The notes under the pieces: model-generated
Database searches by the model: none
What the model was told of the DNA's origin: nothing
Seen by the model: the letters and a program-made list of their open reading frames with translations, nothing else
DNA from: Gambelia wislizenii
Lineage: Eukaryota; Chordata; Lepidosauria; Squamata; Crotaphytidae
Assembly (NCBI GenBank): GCA_030847615.1
Contig: JAUMIR010000001.1
Coordinates: 377,686,687 to 377,750,686, forward strand
Length of the DNA stretch: 64,000 nucleotides
Direction: 5' to 3'
Translations under genes and position numbers: made by a program
Shown here: one piece after another, positions 36,293 through 47,677 of the stretch
Position numbering within the stretch: position 1 is the stretch's first letter
How the letters are laid out: each line of letters opens with the position of its first letter

Positions 36293-38194
36293 CAAGTCCC
36301 CTGGGAAAGGAGCATAAGGAGGTATCATACCACCAGATCAGACTAACCTAACCAGGCTATGTGTGTGAACAGAGTGCTGGGCTAGCTAGGCATTTGGTCT
36401 GATAAAGCATACTTTTCTTTAATGTTTATAATTGTCTGATCTGACTGGCAGGTCTCAACTGTCTCAAGCAGAGAAGGATCTTTCTGTTACCTGCTATCTG
36501 GTCATTATAGCTGGATATAATGATGCATCTAGACTGAGCAAAGGACAGAGAGATATGCTACCACAGACAGAGCTGGAAGGAGTGAGATCTGAATCTAGAC
36601 CTCAAGGCCATGGTTTATGAATGATGAGTCCAAACATAATATAAGGGGCCTGCAAGCATATGTTATTGCTGGGATTTTTCACACTTGTAAGATTACTATC
36701 AAGGCCTCAGCTATCTTGCATGGTCATTACCAAAGCATACTGTAATCACATGTATGAAGAAACTGTGAAATGCAAGGATTATTCTGCCAAAGCAGAGGAA
36801 AAAACGAAAGTAGGTAGGTTCCTCAACTCCAATTTGTGTCCTTTAAGCTCCAGAAATCTCTGATCAAATAGCAATGACTACAATAATGATATCCTTTCCA
36901 CTGGGGCACTTTATCCAACATGATTCAGCCAAGACTTATTGCTCATGCCTGTAACAGTAAGTCACCATATGGCTCACATCTGGCTTTGTGGAAATACTCC
37001 ATTTCATTTTCCTGCTCACAGAGGCGGCTATTTTTTGGAGGCTGCAGTAAGCAGGAGTAAGGGTGCCAATAGTTCTGTAATCCCCATTAATCACTATCCC
37101 AAGAACCTCAGTTAGTTAATTTGGCAGTCCCTATACATGTGGATATAAGCAAAGGGCCATATACTTTTTGCTACAGCAAGTTCTGAAATAGAAAGAAGAA
37201 ATCTTCCTTTTAGTTTAAAAAAAATCCTGGTTTTTTTTTAAAGATGAAATGTTTTAAAATAATAATGACAGCATTTTAGAAATATGGATGTTTCTAATTT
37301 TAAAAAAATCTACAGAATCGTGTAGTCTTTATTGTCTATATTTAGAATTCTTTGCCTTTAGCAGCTTCCGAATGGAGCTGAAGGGAATGCTTTTCTATAA
37401 TAGCATGTTATGTCTGACAAAGCTGCCAAGGCAGCTACAGCATTCACTCCCAGTTTCTAAATAGCTTTTATCAGATGGGAAAAAGTGAGTTGACTCTCAC
37501 CAGCCTAAGAAATGAGCACATCTCTCCATTTAGCATCGAGAAAGCAGGAATGGTTTGACTGCCTAAAATGACAGTTGACAAAATGGTCTTAATAAATGAA
37601 TTTAGCAAACACAAATGAAATAAAAATTATTCAGGCACAACAACACCCAAATATGTATACATTTCAACAATGTTAATCCCATAAAGATTTGGAGGAGTTG
37701 TTCTGATGCTTTAAAAAAATGATTTATGTGTAAAAGGAATGTTTTGTCTGGTTATATATTGGCACTGATAGCGGGTGGCGGGCGGGGGGGGGGGAACAAA
37801 CGAAAATATTCCTGAGCCTCAGCTCTGCTGTTATTGTTATAAGTTGCTGAGAAGTTCCTGACTCATGAAGCAGGCCTTGACACTATGTGGTGCCTTTTAA
37901 TTGTTCTGTGTGTTTCACTGATCTTAAGACAGACTGGGAAGAGAAATTTAAATATACAGAAAGCCATTGGGGAGAAGCAGTCTATAATGCTATTATGTGG
38001 GAGATACAATATTTATCTGGAAAGTTGGGATCTAGGGAATTCTTAACCAGTTGCCTCAGCTCTCAAGCATAGTTACTACCCAAGGAGAAACATGTCTCCA
38101 ATGAAAACAGTGATTCCTCCAGAGATAGATCAAAAGAATCTATATTAGGAAGCTCAGGATGCATCCTAAACCTGTTGTTTCCACTGCACCAGTC
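36293..38194. other. intergenic, with a possible conserved non-coding block at 37310-37640
   Basis: The block near 37.3-37.6 kb is non-repetitive. It contains CAGATGG (E-box), TGACAG (TALE-type) and several homeodomain-like TAAT/ATTA cores (GAATTTAGC, AATTATTC). This is suggestive only. The rest shows nothing. Confidence 0.3.
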
Positions 38195-38285
38195 TGAATA
38201 CATTCGATCGTATGTGTTAAGAAGTGAAGCAGGCTTGGGACTGGTTAGTAGGGGGATCAGGGACCACCAGGAAGTATCAGGGATC
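38195..38285 (+). repeat. degenerate 5S rRNA-derived segment
   Basis: AGTGAAGCAGGCTTGGGACT, then GGTTAGTAGGGGGATCAGGGA, in part, and CCACCAGGAAGTATCAGGG align with the internal promoter and 3' half of 5S rRNA (AAGCTAAGCAGGG...GGTTAGTACTTGGATGGGAGACC). It is too diverged to be a functional 5S gene. Confidence 0.6.
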
Positions 38286-38319
38286 GGGGGGGGGCTGGGA
38301 TGGAATCCTGCCTTCAACC

Positions 38320-38425
38320 TTAGAGAGCCATTGCTTCCTCTTAGAGTTCACAACACTGGTTTAGAAGGGCCAATAGCCTGCCTCAATATAGGCATTATGC
38401 TTCTGTTCCTAGAGCTTTAGGGAGG
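38320..38425 (+). repeat. SINE body of the 12973/40058 type
   Basis: GAGAGCCATTGCTTCCTCTT, AGAAGGGCCAATAGCCTGCC and GGCATTATGCTTCTGTTCCT follow the same consensus as the inverted copy at 40058-40165. It lies 35 bases after a 5S-like segment, so the two may form one composite SINE. Confidence 0.5.
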
Positions 38426-38507
38426 TTTGTTTTCAGAGGGAAAGTGGGAATAAACCCAGAGAGATTACAGAATGCCATTTCACTGAGCTTATTCCATTCA
38501 TTTCTGT

Positions 38508-38960
38508 TGTTAACTGCTCTCAAGTCAACTTCGACTTATGGGAACCATATAAATAAGAGACCTCCAAGTCAACCTATCCTCAACAGTCCTTCTCAGGTCT
38601 TGCAGACTCGGGGCCATGGCTTCCTTGATTGAGTCTATGCATCTGTAATGTGGTCTTCCTCTTTCCTTGCTGCCTTCTACCTTACCAAGCATTATTGTCA
38701 TTTCTAGTGAAACACGTCTTCTCATGATGTGTCCAAAAGTACAACAGTCTCAGTTTAGTCATCTTGGCTTCCAGGGTGAGTTCAGGATTAATTTGTTCTA
38801 GGACCCATTTATTTGTGGGTGGGTTTATTTTAGCAGTCCATGGTATCCGTAAAACTGTTCTACAGCAAACGAATTTATTTTTTTCCTATCAACTTTCTTT
38901 ACTGTCCTGCTTTCACACCCATACATAGAAACTGGAAATATGATGGCACTTCCTGCTAAG
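38508..38960 (-). mobile_element. BovB (RTE) LINE 3' end
   Basis: The - strand frame from 38725 encodes MLGKVEGSKERGRPHYRCID, then SIKEAM, LQDLRR and WRSLI, the C-terminal part of BovB ORF2. Upstream to about 38960, TGTATGGGTGTGAAAGCAG and CAGTAAAGAAAG correspond to the YGCESWTVKK block in shifted frames. The 3' tail (ATAAGTCGAAGTTGACTTGA) lies at 38520-38540. Confidence 0.85.
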
Positions 38961-40057
38961 AGGTGTCCCTAGTGAACAGGAACATAATTGAGAGCAGACT
39001 CTCTGTAAGGGACTATCTACTCACAGTGGTAGTTTGGCTCTTTGTCTACTTACAGGCTGGAACTGAGAAACCTTTGGATGGACCAGGGCAGTCCTCCCCT
39101 CCTTTGCAACTGTTCCAGCCTGTATTATTCATCATGGGACAACACAGGACAGACAATGTATTCTTTATGTGCTTAGGCCTCTGGGATTAAAATGTATTTT
39201 AAGCTTGTGTTTATTGGGGGGCGCAGTTTGTTGCTGCAACTGTCAAGCCTATGCTAAAGCAATTATTGCCTGTGAGGGTCACAAAGAGTTCAGTATTATT
39301 GGAAACCTTCAGTACTTGGTATTAATGGCATGAACTGCTGAGTGGCCAGAATGGTCCAGTTTAAAGGGACACAAAGCAACCCTTCCCATAAGGCTTCAGT
39401 CCTGGTTACAACGTTAGTTCCATGTAGCCATTAACAACAACTTTTCTTGCTGCTGGCAAACAATTCTATAATTTCTCAGCTGTGTTGTATTCTCCACTGC
39501 CTTCTTGCAGCTCTTCCTCTTCAGATCTTTCCCTAACATAAATTGTAATCATGTCAGCATCCCACAAAGGTAGTTTAGTTTTATTGTTGTATCCATCTTA
39601 AACGTAATAACAGTAAATGCTGCCATCTGAGCTAGTTGCAGGTTCAAGAAGAGCATGCAGTTTGGCCAGTGTGTGAAAGCTGACTTGCAAAAATTAAACT
39701 GGATGTGTGTGTTTTCTTCCTTTTCATGCCAATCTTCTCTATATATGTTCCCCTCATTGTTTCTTATTCCACTTCTCCCATTTATCCTTATTCTACCCCC
39801 ACACTTTCTCCTTTTGAAACAAGAAAAATGGTGCTGATACTGATGGGACCCACTTGTAAGCTGCAGCACTTGGAGACCAATAGAAAAACTTGGCATATGT
39901 ACATAGTCAAACACTGCAGATTAAGTTCAGTTCCACGATTAGCACATGAGCATGTTTGTACTCATCCAACAGGGTACATTGAATTTTGTGCATTTAATTG
40001 TTTTGGTCCATGGACTTGAATGAATGAATGAATGAAATACCTTAACAGTTTCTACAA
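38961..40057. other. intergenic, no feature recognised
   Basis: No exon or repeat recognised; an (AATG)n run lies at 40018-40036. Confidence 0.4.
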
Positions 40058-40165
40058 TAAAGGATGCTGCCTTATACCCCACCTGAAATTATTGGTCCAC
40101 TTAGCCAAATATTTTTTTTACTCTGACTGCCAGCAGCTCTCTACGATGTCATGCCAAGTCTTTGC
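40058..40165 (-). repeat. SINE body of the 12973 type, inverted
   Basis: GGATGCTGCCTTATACC, ATTATTGGTCCACTTAGCC and GACTGCCAGCAGCTCTC are the inverted form of the body and tail seen at 38320-38425 and 12973-13150. Confidence 0.55.
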
Positions 40166-40860
40166 TACTTGATCACAGAGATTGGGAGGAAAGCTCCCCA
40201 AGTCCTCCAGCCAAGGGGCTACACAGACTGGAGGTACTCAGAGTTGTCCTCCAAAAAGCAAAGGCCAAGGTCTGTCTAGGGAGACCGCATGTAAAGTTCT
40301 GCCCAGGCAGAACTCCACCTCATCTCCCCTCTCACTTCTTCCAGGATTCCCTACACTACATCCTCCCCACATGTGGAGAACAGAAGGGGGACACAGCAAG
40401 ACACTCTGTGACAAAAGCATCCTCTGAGACCTTCCATAGCCCTTGAGAAAAATCAGGGGATAATGTCATTATAGTGCATCTGTCTATAGAGATAGATCTA
40501 GATTCTCTGCAGACACCCTGCTCTCCACTAGCCAATAACTGGCCATGTTGGGGGGGGGGCTCTCAGAATCAGGTGAGTTTTACAGGAGTTGAGAGCTGTT
40601 GCAAAAAAGAAGTAAAGAATTCCTCCCTCTGCAACAAGCCAAAACAAGACATGTTACTAACACGATGGCAGCCAAAGGCTTCTGAGCTTTATCTGTTTTT
40701 TAAACTGAGATACCGAGGAATGGAAACAGCAGCTTTCAGTTCTGAAAAACCACATGTTCTACCAATGTGCTCGATAATTACATTTCTTTTGTCTATACTG
40801 TTTTTACCCTGGTGAATTCCAAATGCGTCCCTAAATTTCTCAGGCATCATTAGAAGAGAG
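40166..40860. other. intergenic, no feature recognised
   Basis: Overlapping short frames at 40.16-40.82 kb encode low-complexity, Pro-rich sequence with no domain. A G run lies near 40551. Confidence 0.4.
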
Positions 40861-40993
40861 AGTTATTTGTTTATTTATTTATTTATTGCATTTATGTATC
40901 ACTTCGCAGCCCACCAAGGCCTCCAAGGTGATATAGGATACTGTAGATAAAAACATTTTTTAAAAAAATAAATGCACAGATTAAAAACTTTTG

Positions 40994-41239
40994 AAAGCCA
41001 GTGTGGTTTGAACGTTAGATTATGACTCTGGAGAAAAGAATTCAAATTCCCACTCAGGCATGAAACCCACTGGATGATGTGGAGCAAGTAACACTGTCTC
41101 AGCCTCAAAGGTAAAGTCCATCTGAACAAATCTTGCCAAAAAAATTCTGTGATAGGTTCACCTCAGGGAAACCTTTGTGACCATCACAGACAACCTTAGG
41201 GAAATTACTTGAAGGCACACAACAGCAACAACAACAACA
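40994..41239 (+). repeat. Sauria-type SINE
   Basis: Diverged copy with GTGTGGTTTGAACGTTAGAT (head), GAGCAAGTAACACTGTCTCA, TCTGAACAAATCTTGCC and (AAC)n at the end. Confidence 0.8.
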
Positions 41240-41639
41240 TAAAAACTTTTAAAAACAGACTACAAATCAGACTACTCCTTACAAATAATTTAAAGAAGTG
41301 AAAATAGCTAGAGCAATTTCAAAGACAAAAGGCCATGCAAAACAACACCTTGGCTGCCTGCCTGAAACTCAGAAAGGATGATGGAATCAGCCTGACTTCC
41401 CTCGGAAGAGAATTCCATAGCTGCGGTCATTATTTTGTAACCTAGAAAGCTCTAAAAGTTTGGGTTTGGGTTCTGGGGACTCAAAGGACTGCCTTCTCTC
41501 ATGTGAGTTTCTTCACATGAGAGAATCTGATGCTTTTCATCCACCGGTTGAAATAAGATGGGTAGCAGCTAGGAGACTGGGACCTTTTCGGTGACAGGCA
41601 GCCTATGAAAACACTCCCCAAGGAGATTTCCTACCTTGG

Positions 41640-41935
41640 GCACATGCTGTGGGCCTACTTCATGGCTTCAGAGAATGCGACACAGATGGAAGTGGCAGCA
41701 GCTTCAGAGGACTGGTGTGGCAATACGACCTCAATTTTTTCCTAAAAGAAGCATTTTCCCTGGGTATTTTGCTGAAACATTTTAATGGGCTTTACCTTGT
41801 CTTTCCCGTCTTAGTCTCAGGTGTCATCAGGATTGCCCCAGGGGCAAAACAGGGCAAAAGCCCTGCATTGTTTGAACTGGAGGGCTCCAAGATGGGGGTA
41901 AGATGGGGATAACCTTAGAGGAGTGTAATCAAAGC
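41640..41935 (+). repeat. unidentified repeat family, copy 2 (3' part)
   Basis: CACATGCTGTGGGCCTACTT, CAGAGAATGCGACACAGATG, CCCTGGGTATTTTGCTG, GGATTGCCCCAGGGGCA, AAAAGCCCTGCATTG and AAGATGGGGGTAAGATGGGG align in order with the - strand of 25403-25892 and with 51205-51715. The 5' part is missing. Confidence 0.65.
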
Positions 41936-41939
41936 TTAG

Positions 41940-42935
41940 ACAAGCAAGGCCTTAGAGAATTGTAATTAAAGCTTTAGATACAGTGAGATGCTATGTGATT
42001 TTTAAAAATGACAAAAATGACAAGGCAGATGTCCTTGTATTTTGGGAGAAGCCTCTGAGTGGTCTGTAGAAGGCAAAAATGTCTCTATTTATGCAAGACT
42101 TACCTGACCTGGTTGTTTTATTTCACACATGCATATTGTTAGTTTTGCATAAAAAGTTTGATAAAACACATTGAACTGCTCTTCCTTTTTCAGCTGTAGG
42201 AATCTATTCCTATTCTTTCCATGCTATTTCTGCCTCTGGTACCAAATTTTCTGTGAAGGAAATAATATCCAGGAACACATCTACTTTGTTAACTGTGATA
42301 TACCTGTATATCATCTGTCTTGCTTGTTATGTCTCTCCTGAGCAGGCAATTCACAGCTGTGGTTGCCCTCAGCAACAGAAAAAATAACAACAATGTCCTA
42401 CTGGGAATGAATCCAGAAGAAAGGTCTCCTGGGAACACTAGCAAACCTAGTGAACCACGGCTGTATTGTTCACAGTGCTGTCTGTGCCCTGTTTTTGGAA
42501 AGCAAGGAGTTGCTGGGCAGAACTTCTGTGCACGTCCTATGCAATAAGACAGTTTCTTCGTGTCTGTTGAAAAGACACACATGTTTTTGGGTAACACAGA
42601 AGCACAAGAATCTCAGCTTACGTCCAAAGCTTTGGAACTATAATGCCATTGCAATGTCACACTTAAGAAACTGGGTTCTCATCAATAGTTGCAATAAAAG
42701 CAAAGCAATGAAACAACCTGTCTGTGGAGAATGGCTTACTGCTGGCTGTCCTTCAGCTCAACCCAACATAAAGAAATTAAGTGACAACAAACAAGGGCAA
42801 GTGTCTTATTAAAGGATGCCACAAAAAGTAATGTTCATTTTATTGTTCCAATGTATTTATAGTTTTGTTTCTGCAGAAGAATAAACTTTGTTTTGGCACA
42901 CATTTTGTATGTTCCTCACAAGAGCTTTTGTATCA
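41940..42935. other. intergenic, no feature recognised
   Basis: No exon or known repeat; short frames only. Confidence 0.4.
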
Positions 42936-42939
42936 CAAA

Positions 42940-43255
42940 GCAGTGGTGGAGAATCATTATCCTAACCCACATGTGGCCCTAAAACCCACTTTGGTGGCCC
43001 TCGAAACCTACTGGCATGCCACCAAGCTCCACTATTTTTTTAAAAGGGCTAAAGGGGTATTTTTTTGCCCACAGACAGTCTCTGAAGCATACATGCTTTC
43101 CTGAACTCCCAAACTCAAGGCCAGCCTTAGCTGAAAACCAGCCAAAAATGATGACTGGAAGTGACCTACGATCACTTCCAGTTTACTGCCAACACACTGT
43201 GCAGACTATGAGGGTCCAGAACGGGGCAAATATTGGCTCCCTCCCCACATAGTTG
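42940..43255. mobile_element. hAT-like MITE
   Basis: The left end is CAGTGGTGGAGAATCATTAT with CACATGTGGCCCT, TGGTGGCCCTCGAAACC. The right end is CCCACATAGTTGCCCCCCC. Inverted, it gives a GGGGGGGCAACTATGTGGGG end similar to the left. About 315 bp, non-coding. Confidence 0.45.
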
Positions 43256-43259
43256 CCCC

Positions 43260-45100
43260 CCCCACACACACACCTCAGCTGTAATGGTTGATTCTATGTT
43301 GCCAGAAGGTTTACACTGCTGTGTCTACTTTGAACACCTACTTTTGCTGTATCCCATATTACAAATGCACTTTTGGCTGAGTTTTATTGTGGAAGAGCCA
43401 AGTTTAAATTGCTGCTCAACCATGGTGGCAGTTCACAAGCTTCTAGCTTTCAATCCAACCTGGTTCCTAGCCTAGTTGGGGGCATAAGCAAGATAAGCTG
43501 GTAAAGTTCTTTGTAGTGTTAGCAAAGCTATAGAAATGATGAACAATGCAATGGCTGCTACTTCTGATTTATTTCATATGAGGCCAGCTATGTTGTAGGC
43601 CCATAAACATTGTTCCTCTGTAGAGAGCTGAGAGTTTTCAGATTTATTGTTTAGAGCAATGGCCATGACAAAAGAAAATTACAAGGGGAAACAAATCAAT
43701 ACAAACCAATATTAACCCAAGTGTATAAGAGAATGTAGAATTTCCTCATTTTGTTCCCAGATTCTTTTCCAACCAAGTGTCCCTCAAAAGGACCACCTGC
43801 ACACAGAAAAAGTCTGAATGGCTTAATGCAGCAGTATTTTTATATTAAGTTCTTCCCCCTTGCAAGGATGCCCAGGTGTCCCACCATTTTAAGTAACTCT
43901 CTCTCAATTTTATGTTTAACCCAAGTTGGGGAAGCCGTTGCTCCATAAGATCTTTAAACAGAGAGTATTAAGTGAGGGTAATACAAAACAGATGCTCTTG
44001 TGAATAGAAGGTGAATACAGAATGTTAAGGACTACAAGGAAGACAGTTGCATAAAGCAGACATGGAAAACCAGTTACTGACTGCAAAATTCCTTTACTGA
44101 ATGTGGAAGGGAGAATGGTAAAAGAACCAAGTTAGTCATCAGAATCTAAATAAAGACTTTGCTGCATTTATTACTTCTTTTCACTCTGAGTAATATTTTA
44201 AGTCACCCAGAGCCAAAGGCCATGGAACTATGGGTATATGCACAGGCTAACTTTCCTACTTTTGGTTTAATGTTATCCTGTCAAACCAGAAAAATGAGGA
44301 AAGTGTAGCAAGGTATGAACATGTGTAGACAGATGCATATACACATGCATTTCCACTCGGATTATGCTTCCAACTTTTCCAGTCTCGTAACATCAGATAT
44401 TGGGAATGTTGCCATGTAGCTTTCTCTTCTACAAATTCATGCAACAAATCACCTCCCTCTTAGCTGGTAAAGGTGTGTGTCCTGCCATTTTAAAGGATAA
44501 AGAGTCCTAAGATAGCTCTTGCTCCTCCAATCAAAATGAGAAAGAAAAAACTTAAGTTTGCAGAGAGCACTGACAAATGTCTAAGGCTCCTAAATACTCT
44601 CTTTGTACACTGCATGGGATCAGCTCACATGGAAGAGCAGCAGGCATACAACTGAGTTTCAGCTCTCCACACAGAGATCTTCAAGTGTATAACCTACTCA
44701 AACCTTGTCTTTTTTTTCCATATTATAAAAAAACTCTACACAAATTCTGCCTCCACACATACAAGAGTGCAATGGCAGTGTCCACCTCACATATCCTCTA
44801 TATGGTGAAGATTGCTATTCTCTACATGTGAAGACTAACACCAGTTGGCCAATGTATCATTTGCTGGGGAATATGAGATTAAGTGAGCAGCTTCACTTAT
44901 GTCTTGCTATGAGACAAAGGGGAAACTTTTCTAGTTTGGGGTTGAGGCATGGCAGTATAATGAATTGGAGACAACAATTCATTAATGACATAGTGCAAGT
45001 CCGAATGTCCAGCATTTAATTTGAGCAATCTGGCACCAAACCCAAACATATACTGTACTATCATGTTACCCTAAATGCTTGGGGCTCTTAAGGACCCTCT
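43260..45100. other. intergenic, no feature recognised
   Basis: No exon or known repeat recognised. Confidence 0.4.
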
Positions 45101-45129
45101 AAATATCGATATTAATTTGGTGAATTGAT

Positions 45130-45235
45130 ATACTCAACTTGGCTATGCAAAAGGCGGGCAATGAGCAGGATCTTGAGACCTATGTACACCAGTACTCAGG
45201 AGGAGATGTTGAGCCAGGATATACAGATATACAGA
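45130..45235 (-). mobile_element. LTR-end-like fragment
   Basis: The - strand reads GTACATAGGTCTCAAGATCC, then TGCTCATTGCCCGCC. It aligns with the end of the solo-LTR candidate at 47678-48516 (GTATACATAGGTCAAAAGATC, in part, CTGCCGTTACCCGGCC). It precedes the L2 fragment directly. Confidence 0.45.
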
Positions 45236-45745
45236 TTGTTAACCGGGGCTGGTTACAGCAAGCACTCTTGTGGCAACAGCTCCACTGACTGCCAGTTCAT
45301 TTCCTAGCACAATTCAAAGTGTTGGTTTGTTGTTGTGTGACTTCAAGTCATTTCTGACTTACAGCAACCCTACAGTGAACCTATCACAGGATTTTCTTGG
45401 CAAGATTTGTTCAGAGGGGGGTTGCCACTGCCTTCCTCTGAGGCTGAGAGAGTGTGACTTTCTCAAGGTCACCCAATGGATTTCCAGGGCTGAGCAATGA
45501 TTTAAACCCTGGTCTCCATTGCTGTAGTCCACTGCTCAAACCACTACTACACCATGCTGGTTCTTTAAGTGTTGGTTATGACCTATAAAATCTCTATATG
45601 ACTGGGGTACAGTCTATTTGAAGGAGCATCTCTCTCTCTATGAGTCTGTTCAAACTCTAAGTCCTCCTGTGTTCTCAGACTTGTTTTGTGGGAACAAGGT
45701 AGAGTGTAACTAGAGCAACAGCTCCATCCATTTTTGATACACATT
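45236..45745 (+). mobile_element. L2-like LINE fragment interrupted by a SINE
   Basis: The translation LWQQLHWLPVHFLAQFKVLV continues after the SINE as MTYKISIW and GYSLFEG. This is the HWLPI/FKVLV region of L2/CR1 reverse transcriptase C-termini. Removing 45328-45577 restores the reading frame across the junction. Stops follow downstream. Confidence 0.75.
45328..45566 (-). repeat. Sauria-type SINE with perfect 11-bp target duplication
   Basis: Inverted Sauria SINE: (GTT)n, CTTCAAGTCATTTCTGACTT, GGCAAGATTTGTTCAGAGG, CTCAAGGTCACCCAATGG, GGTTCTTTAAG side. It is flanked by AAGTGTTGGTT at 45317-45327 and 45567-45577. The short divergence and exact duplication point to a relatively recent insertion into an L2. 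Confidence 0.9.
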
Positions 45746-46559
45746 TGATATCGATATTAATCAGGCCCTCCTTGAGGCTTACAGAAAATATGCTAGAGTT
45801 GGAGTCATGTGGAGGCAGGATTGGGGCATGCTAGCAACACACATACAAGCCAGGAACAGACCATTTCAGGTTCTGCAAAGCATTTCATACCTTTAGCAAA
45901 GGTGAAGCAGAATCTCTTTGCAGTTTGCCAAAATAATGCCATGTTTTTCTGAGCAGGTGCCAGGAGGATGCATCCTTCTGAGCAAAAGTAAGCTGTAAAC
46001 CTCATTGTTCCATAAGGCCTAGTTTCCTAATCACTCTATCTGCATCCCAAAGAGAAAGCTGTCTGTCATCCATCAGTCAAAACTGCCCTTTTCCTATAGT
46101 GCTGGCTCATCCAGAGTTTTCTTTGTTTTAATGCTGGGAATCTTCCAAAAAACAATTTATTTCTTTGTTAGATTGCACCTTCAAAGGAGATTTTGCATAT
46201 AAATATACCCCAAAATCTCCTCTCAGCACACTCAGATCCCCATTCCTCTCGTGTTCACGCCACTCTGTTTTTCTGTCTCCCGCCCCCTTTTCTGCTCCCT
46301 TCCGAATCTGTCCCTCTCTCTCCACTTACAAGGCTTTATTTCTCTGCTTCTAATTTCCCACTTTTCCCTTCACTTCAACTGGCCACTGTTTGTGTTCTCA
46401 ATGCTTACTCATGAGTAATTTACCTTCGCAAATTAGTCACAAGGAGATCACTACTCACTACTCACAAGGAGATCCTACCTTTCTAACCCACCTTTAAAAT
46501 TTCTCCTGCTTCTCCTCAATAGATCTTGTGAGTGTGCTGGATGAATGTGTGTGGTATGA

Positions 46560-46690
46560 ATGCAGTTTCAGTTTATTTCTAATACAGTTTTCAAGGTTAT
46601 TTGGTTTGTCTGGGTCATTTTATCCCAGTTAGTACTAGTATACATAGGCTGAACGATCCTGCCAGTTATGCGACCTCTTGCTGCCAACCG
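46560..46690 (+). mobile_element. LTR-end-like fragment
   Basis: ACTAGTATACATAGGCTGAA, CGATCCTGCCAGTTATGCGA and CCTCTTGCTGCCA match the end of the solo-LTR candidate at 47678 in opposite orientation. Similarity continues briefly beyond the end (GAGCTAATTTAAAT). Confidence 0.45.
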
Positions 46691-46744
46691 AGCTAATTTA
46701 AATTCCCCACAGTAAGATCTGTTACAAGCATGGATTTTCATGCA

Positions 46745-47042
46745 AGATAGCAATTCACATAACAAGAGGGCCTTCTCAGTGACTGCTTCTAGACTTTGAA
46801 ACTCCCTCCCTGGGGTGGCAAGGGTGGCCCCATCCTTGCTCTCCTTTGGTCTGTAAGGCTTTTAGGAATTGTGATGGGCTTTTAATGGCAAGCAGTTCTG
46901 AGGATTTTTAAATTGTCTTTTTTAATGAATTATAAATGGTTTTAATTTTATAGATTGTTTAATTGTGTGTGTATTTACTGATGTTTTTGTATCATTTTTA
47001 ATCTGCACTGGTTTTTAATAATTTCCCATTGTTGGGAAAAAA
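46745..47042 (+). mobile_element. L2-like LINE 3' end
   Basis: AGGGCCTTCTCAGTGACTGC encodes RAFSVTASRL, and TGGGGTGGC follows, matching the end of L2 ORF2. A T-rich 3' UTR ending GTTTTTAATAATTTCCC precedes a (GATG)n tract. It may belong to the same insertion as 45236-45745. Confidence 0.65.
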
Positions 47043-47044
47043 AC

Positions 47045-47076
47045 AGGATGATGATGGTGATGATGATGATGATGAC
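47045..47076 (+). repeat. (GATGAT)n-like microsatellite
   Basis: GATGATGATGGTGATGATGA and further GATs, directly after an L2 3' end. Confidence 0.9.
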
Positions 47077-47079
47077 ACC

Positions 47080-47677
47080 AATATTACTACTATTACTAGC
47101 CCCCACAAATGAGCTGTTGGAGACAAAGGGGGAAGAGCTATGTATCATGCTCATCCTTGCTCACTATCCTCCCATTTTAATTAAAGCATTTGGAGTCCTT
47201 GAATAGGACTGTGATATTAAATATATTAGCATACTGTTACTCACAAGCAAGTGCTCCAAAGCTTTTTACTACTTCAGAAACAATCATATCCAGTTGCTGC
47301 TGTTGCTTTAATATTTTGTGGCTACTCAATCAGGAGGGCTTACCATAACGTTATGCCTGAGGAAATTATGGCTTTCTCTGTGACTCCCTAGAGGTCCTCA
47401 GGAGGTCCTGATGATGATGCCATTGCTGTAAATCCACCTACCAGAACAGAGCAGGACCGTTTTTGGCCACCACTGGAGTCTGCTTTTCACTGGACAGTAA
47501 ATAGCCCATTAGTGGAGGGCTGCATTAGCTCAAAGTTATGGTGGAATGAGGGAGGAGAGGTGCCGTAGTTTTCCTTAGGAAACTTTATGATTAGTCTGTT
47601 ACCCAAATTGTGTGGGGCCTACGAGGATCCCACTAGTGTCTGAATATTAATATGGGAAATATTTAATTAGCTCAAAA
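47080..47677. other. intergenic, no feature recognised
   Basis: No exon or known repeat recognised. Confidence 0.4.

Noticed and set aside
40162..40446. A 94-codon frame with Pro-rich sequence
   Set aside because: Other frames on both strands overlap it, there is no domain, and its composition looks random.
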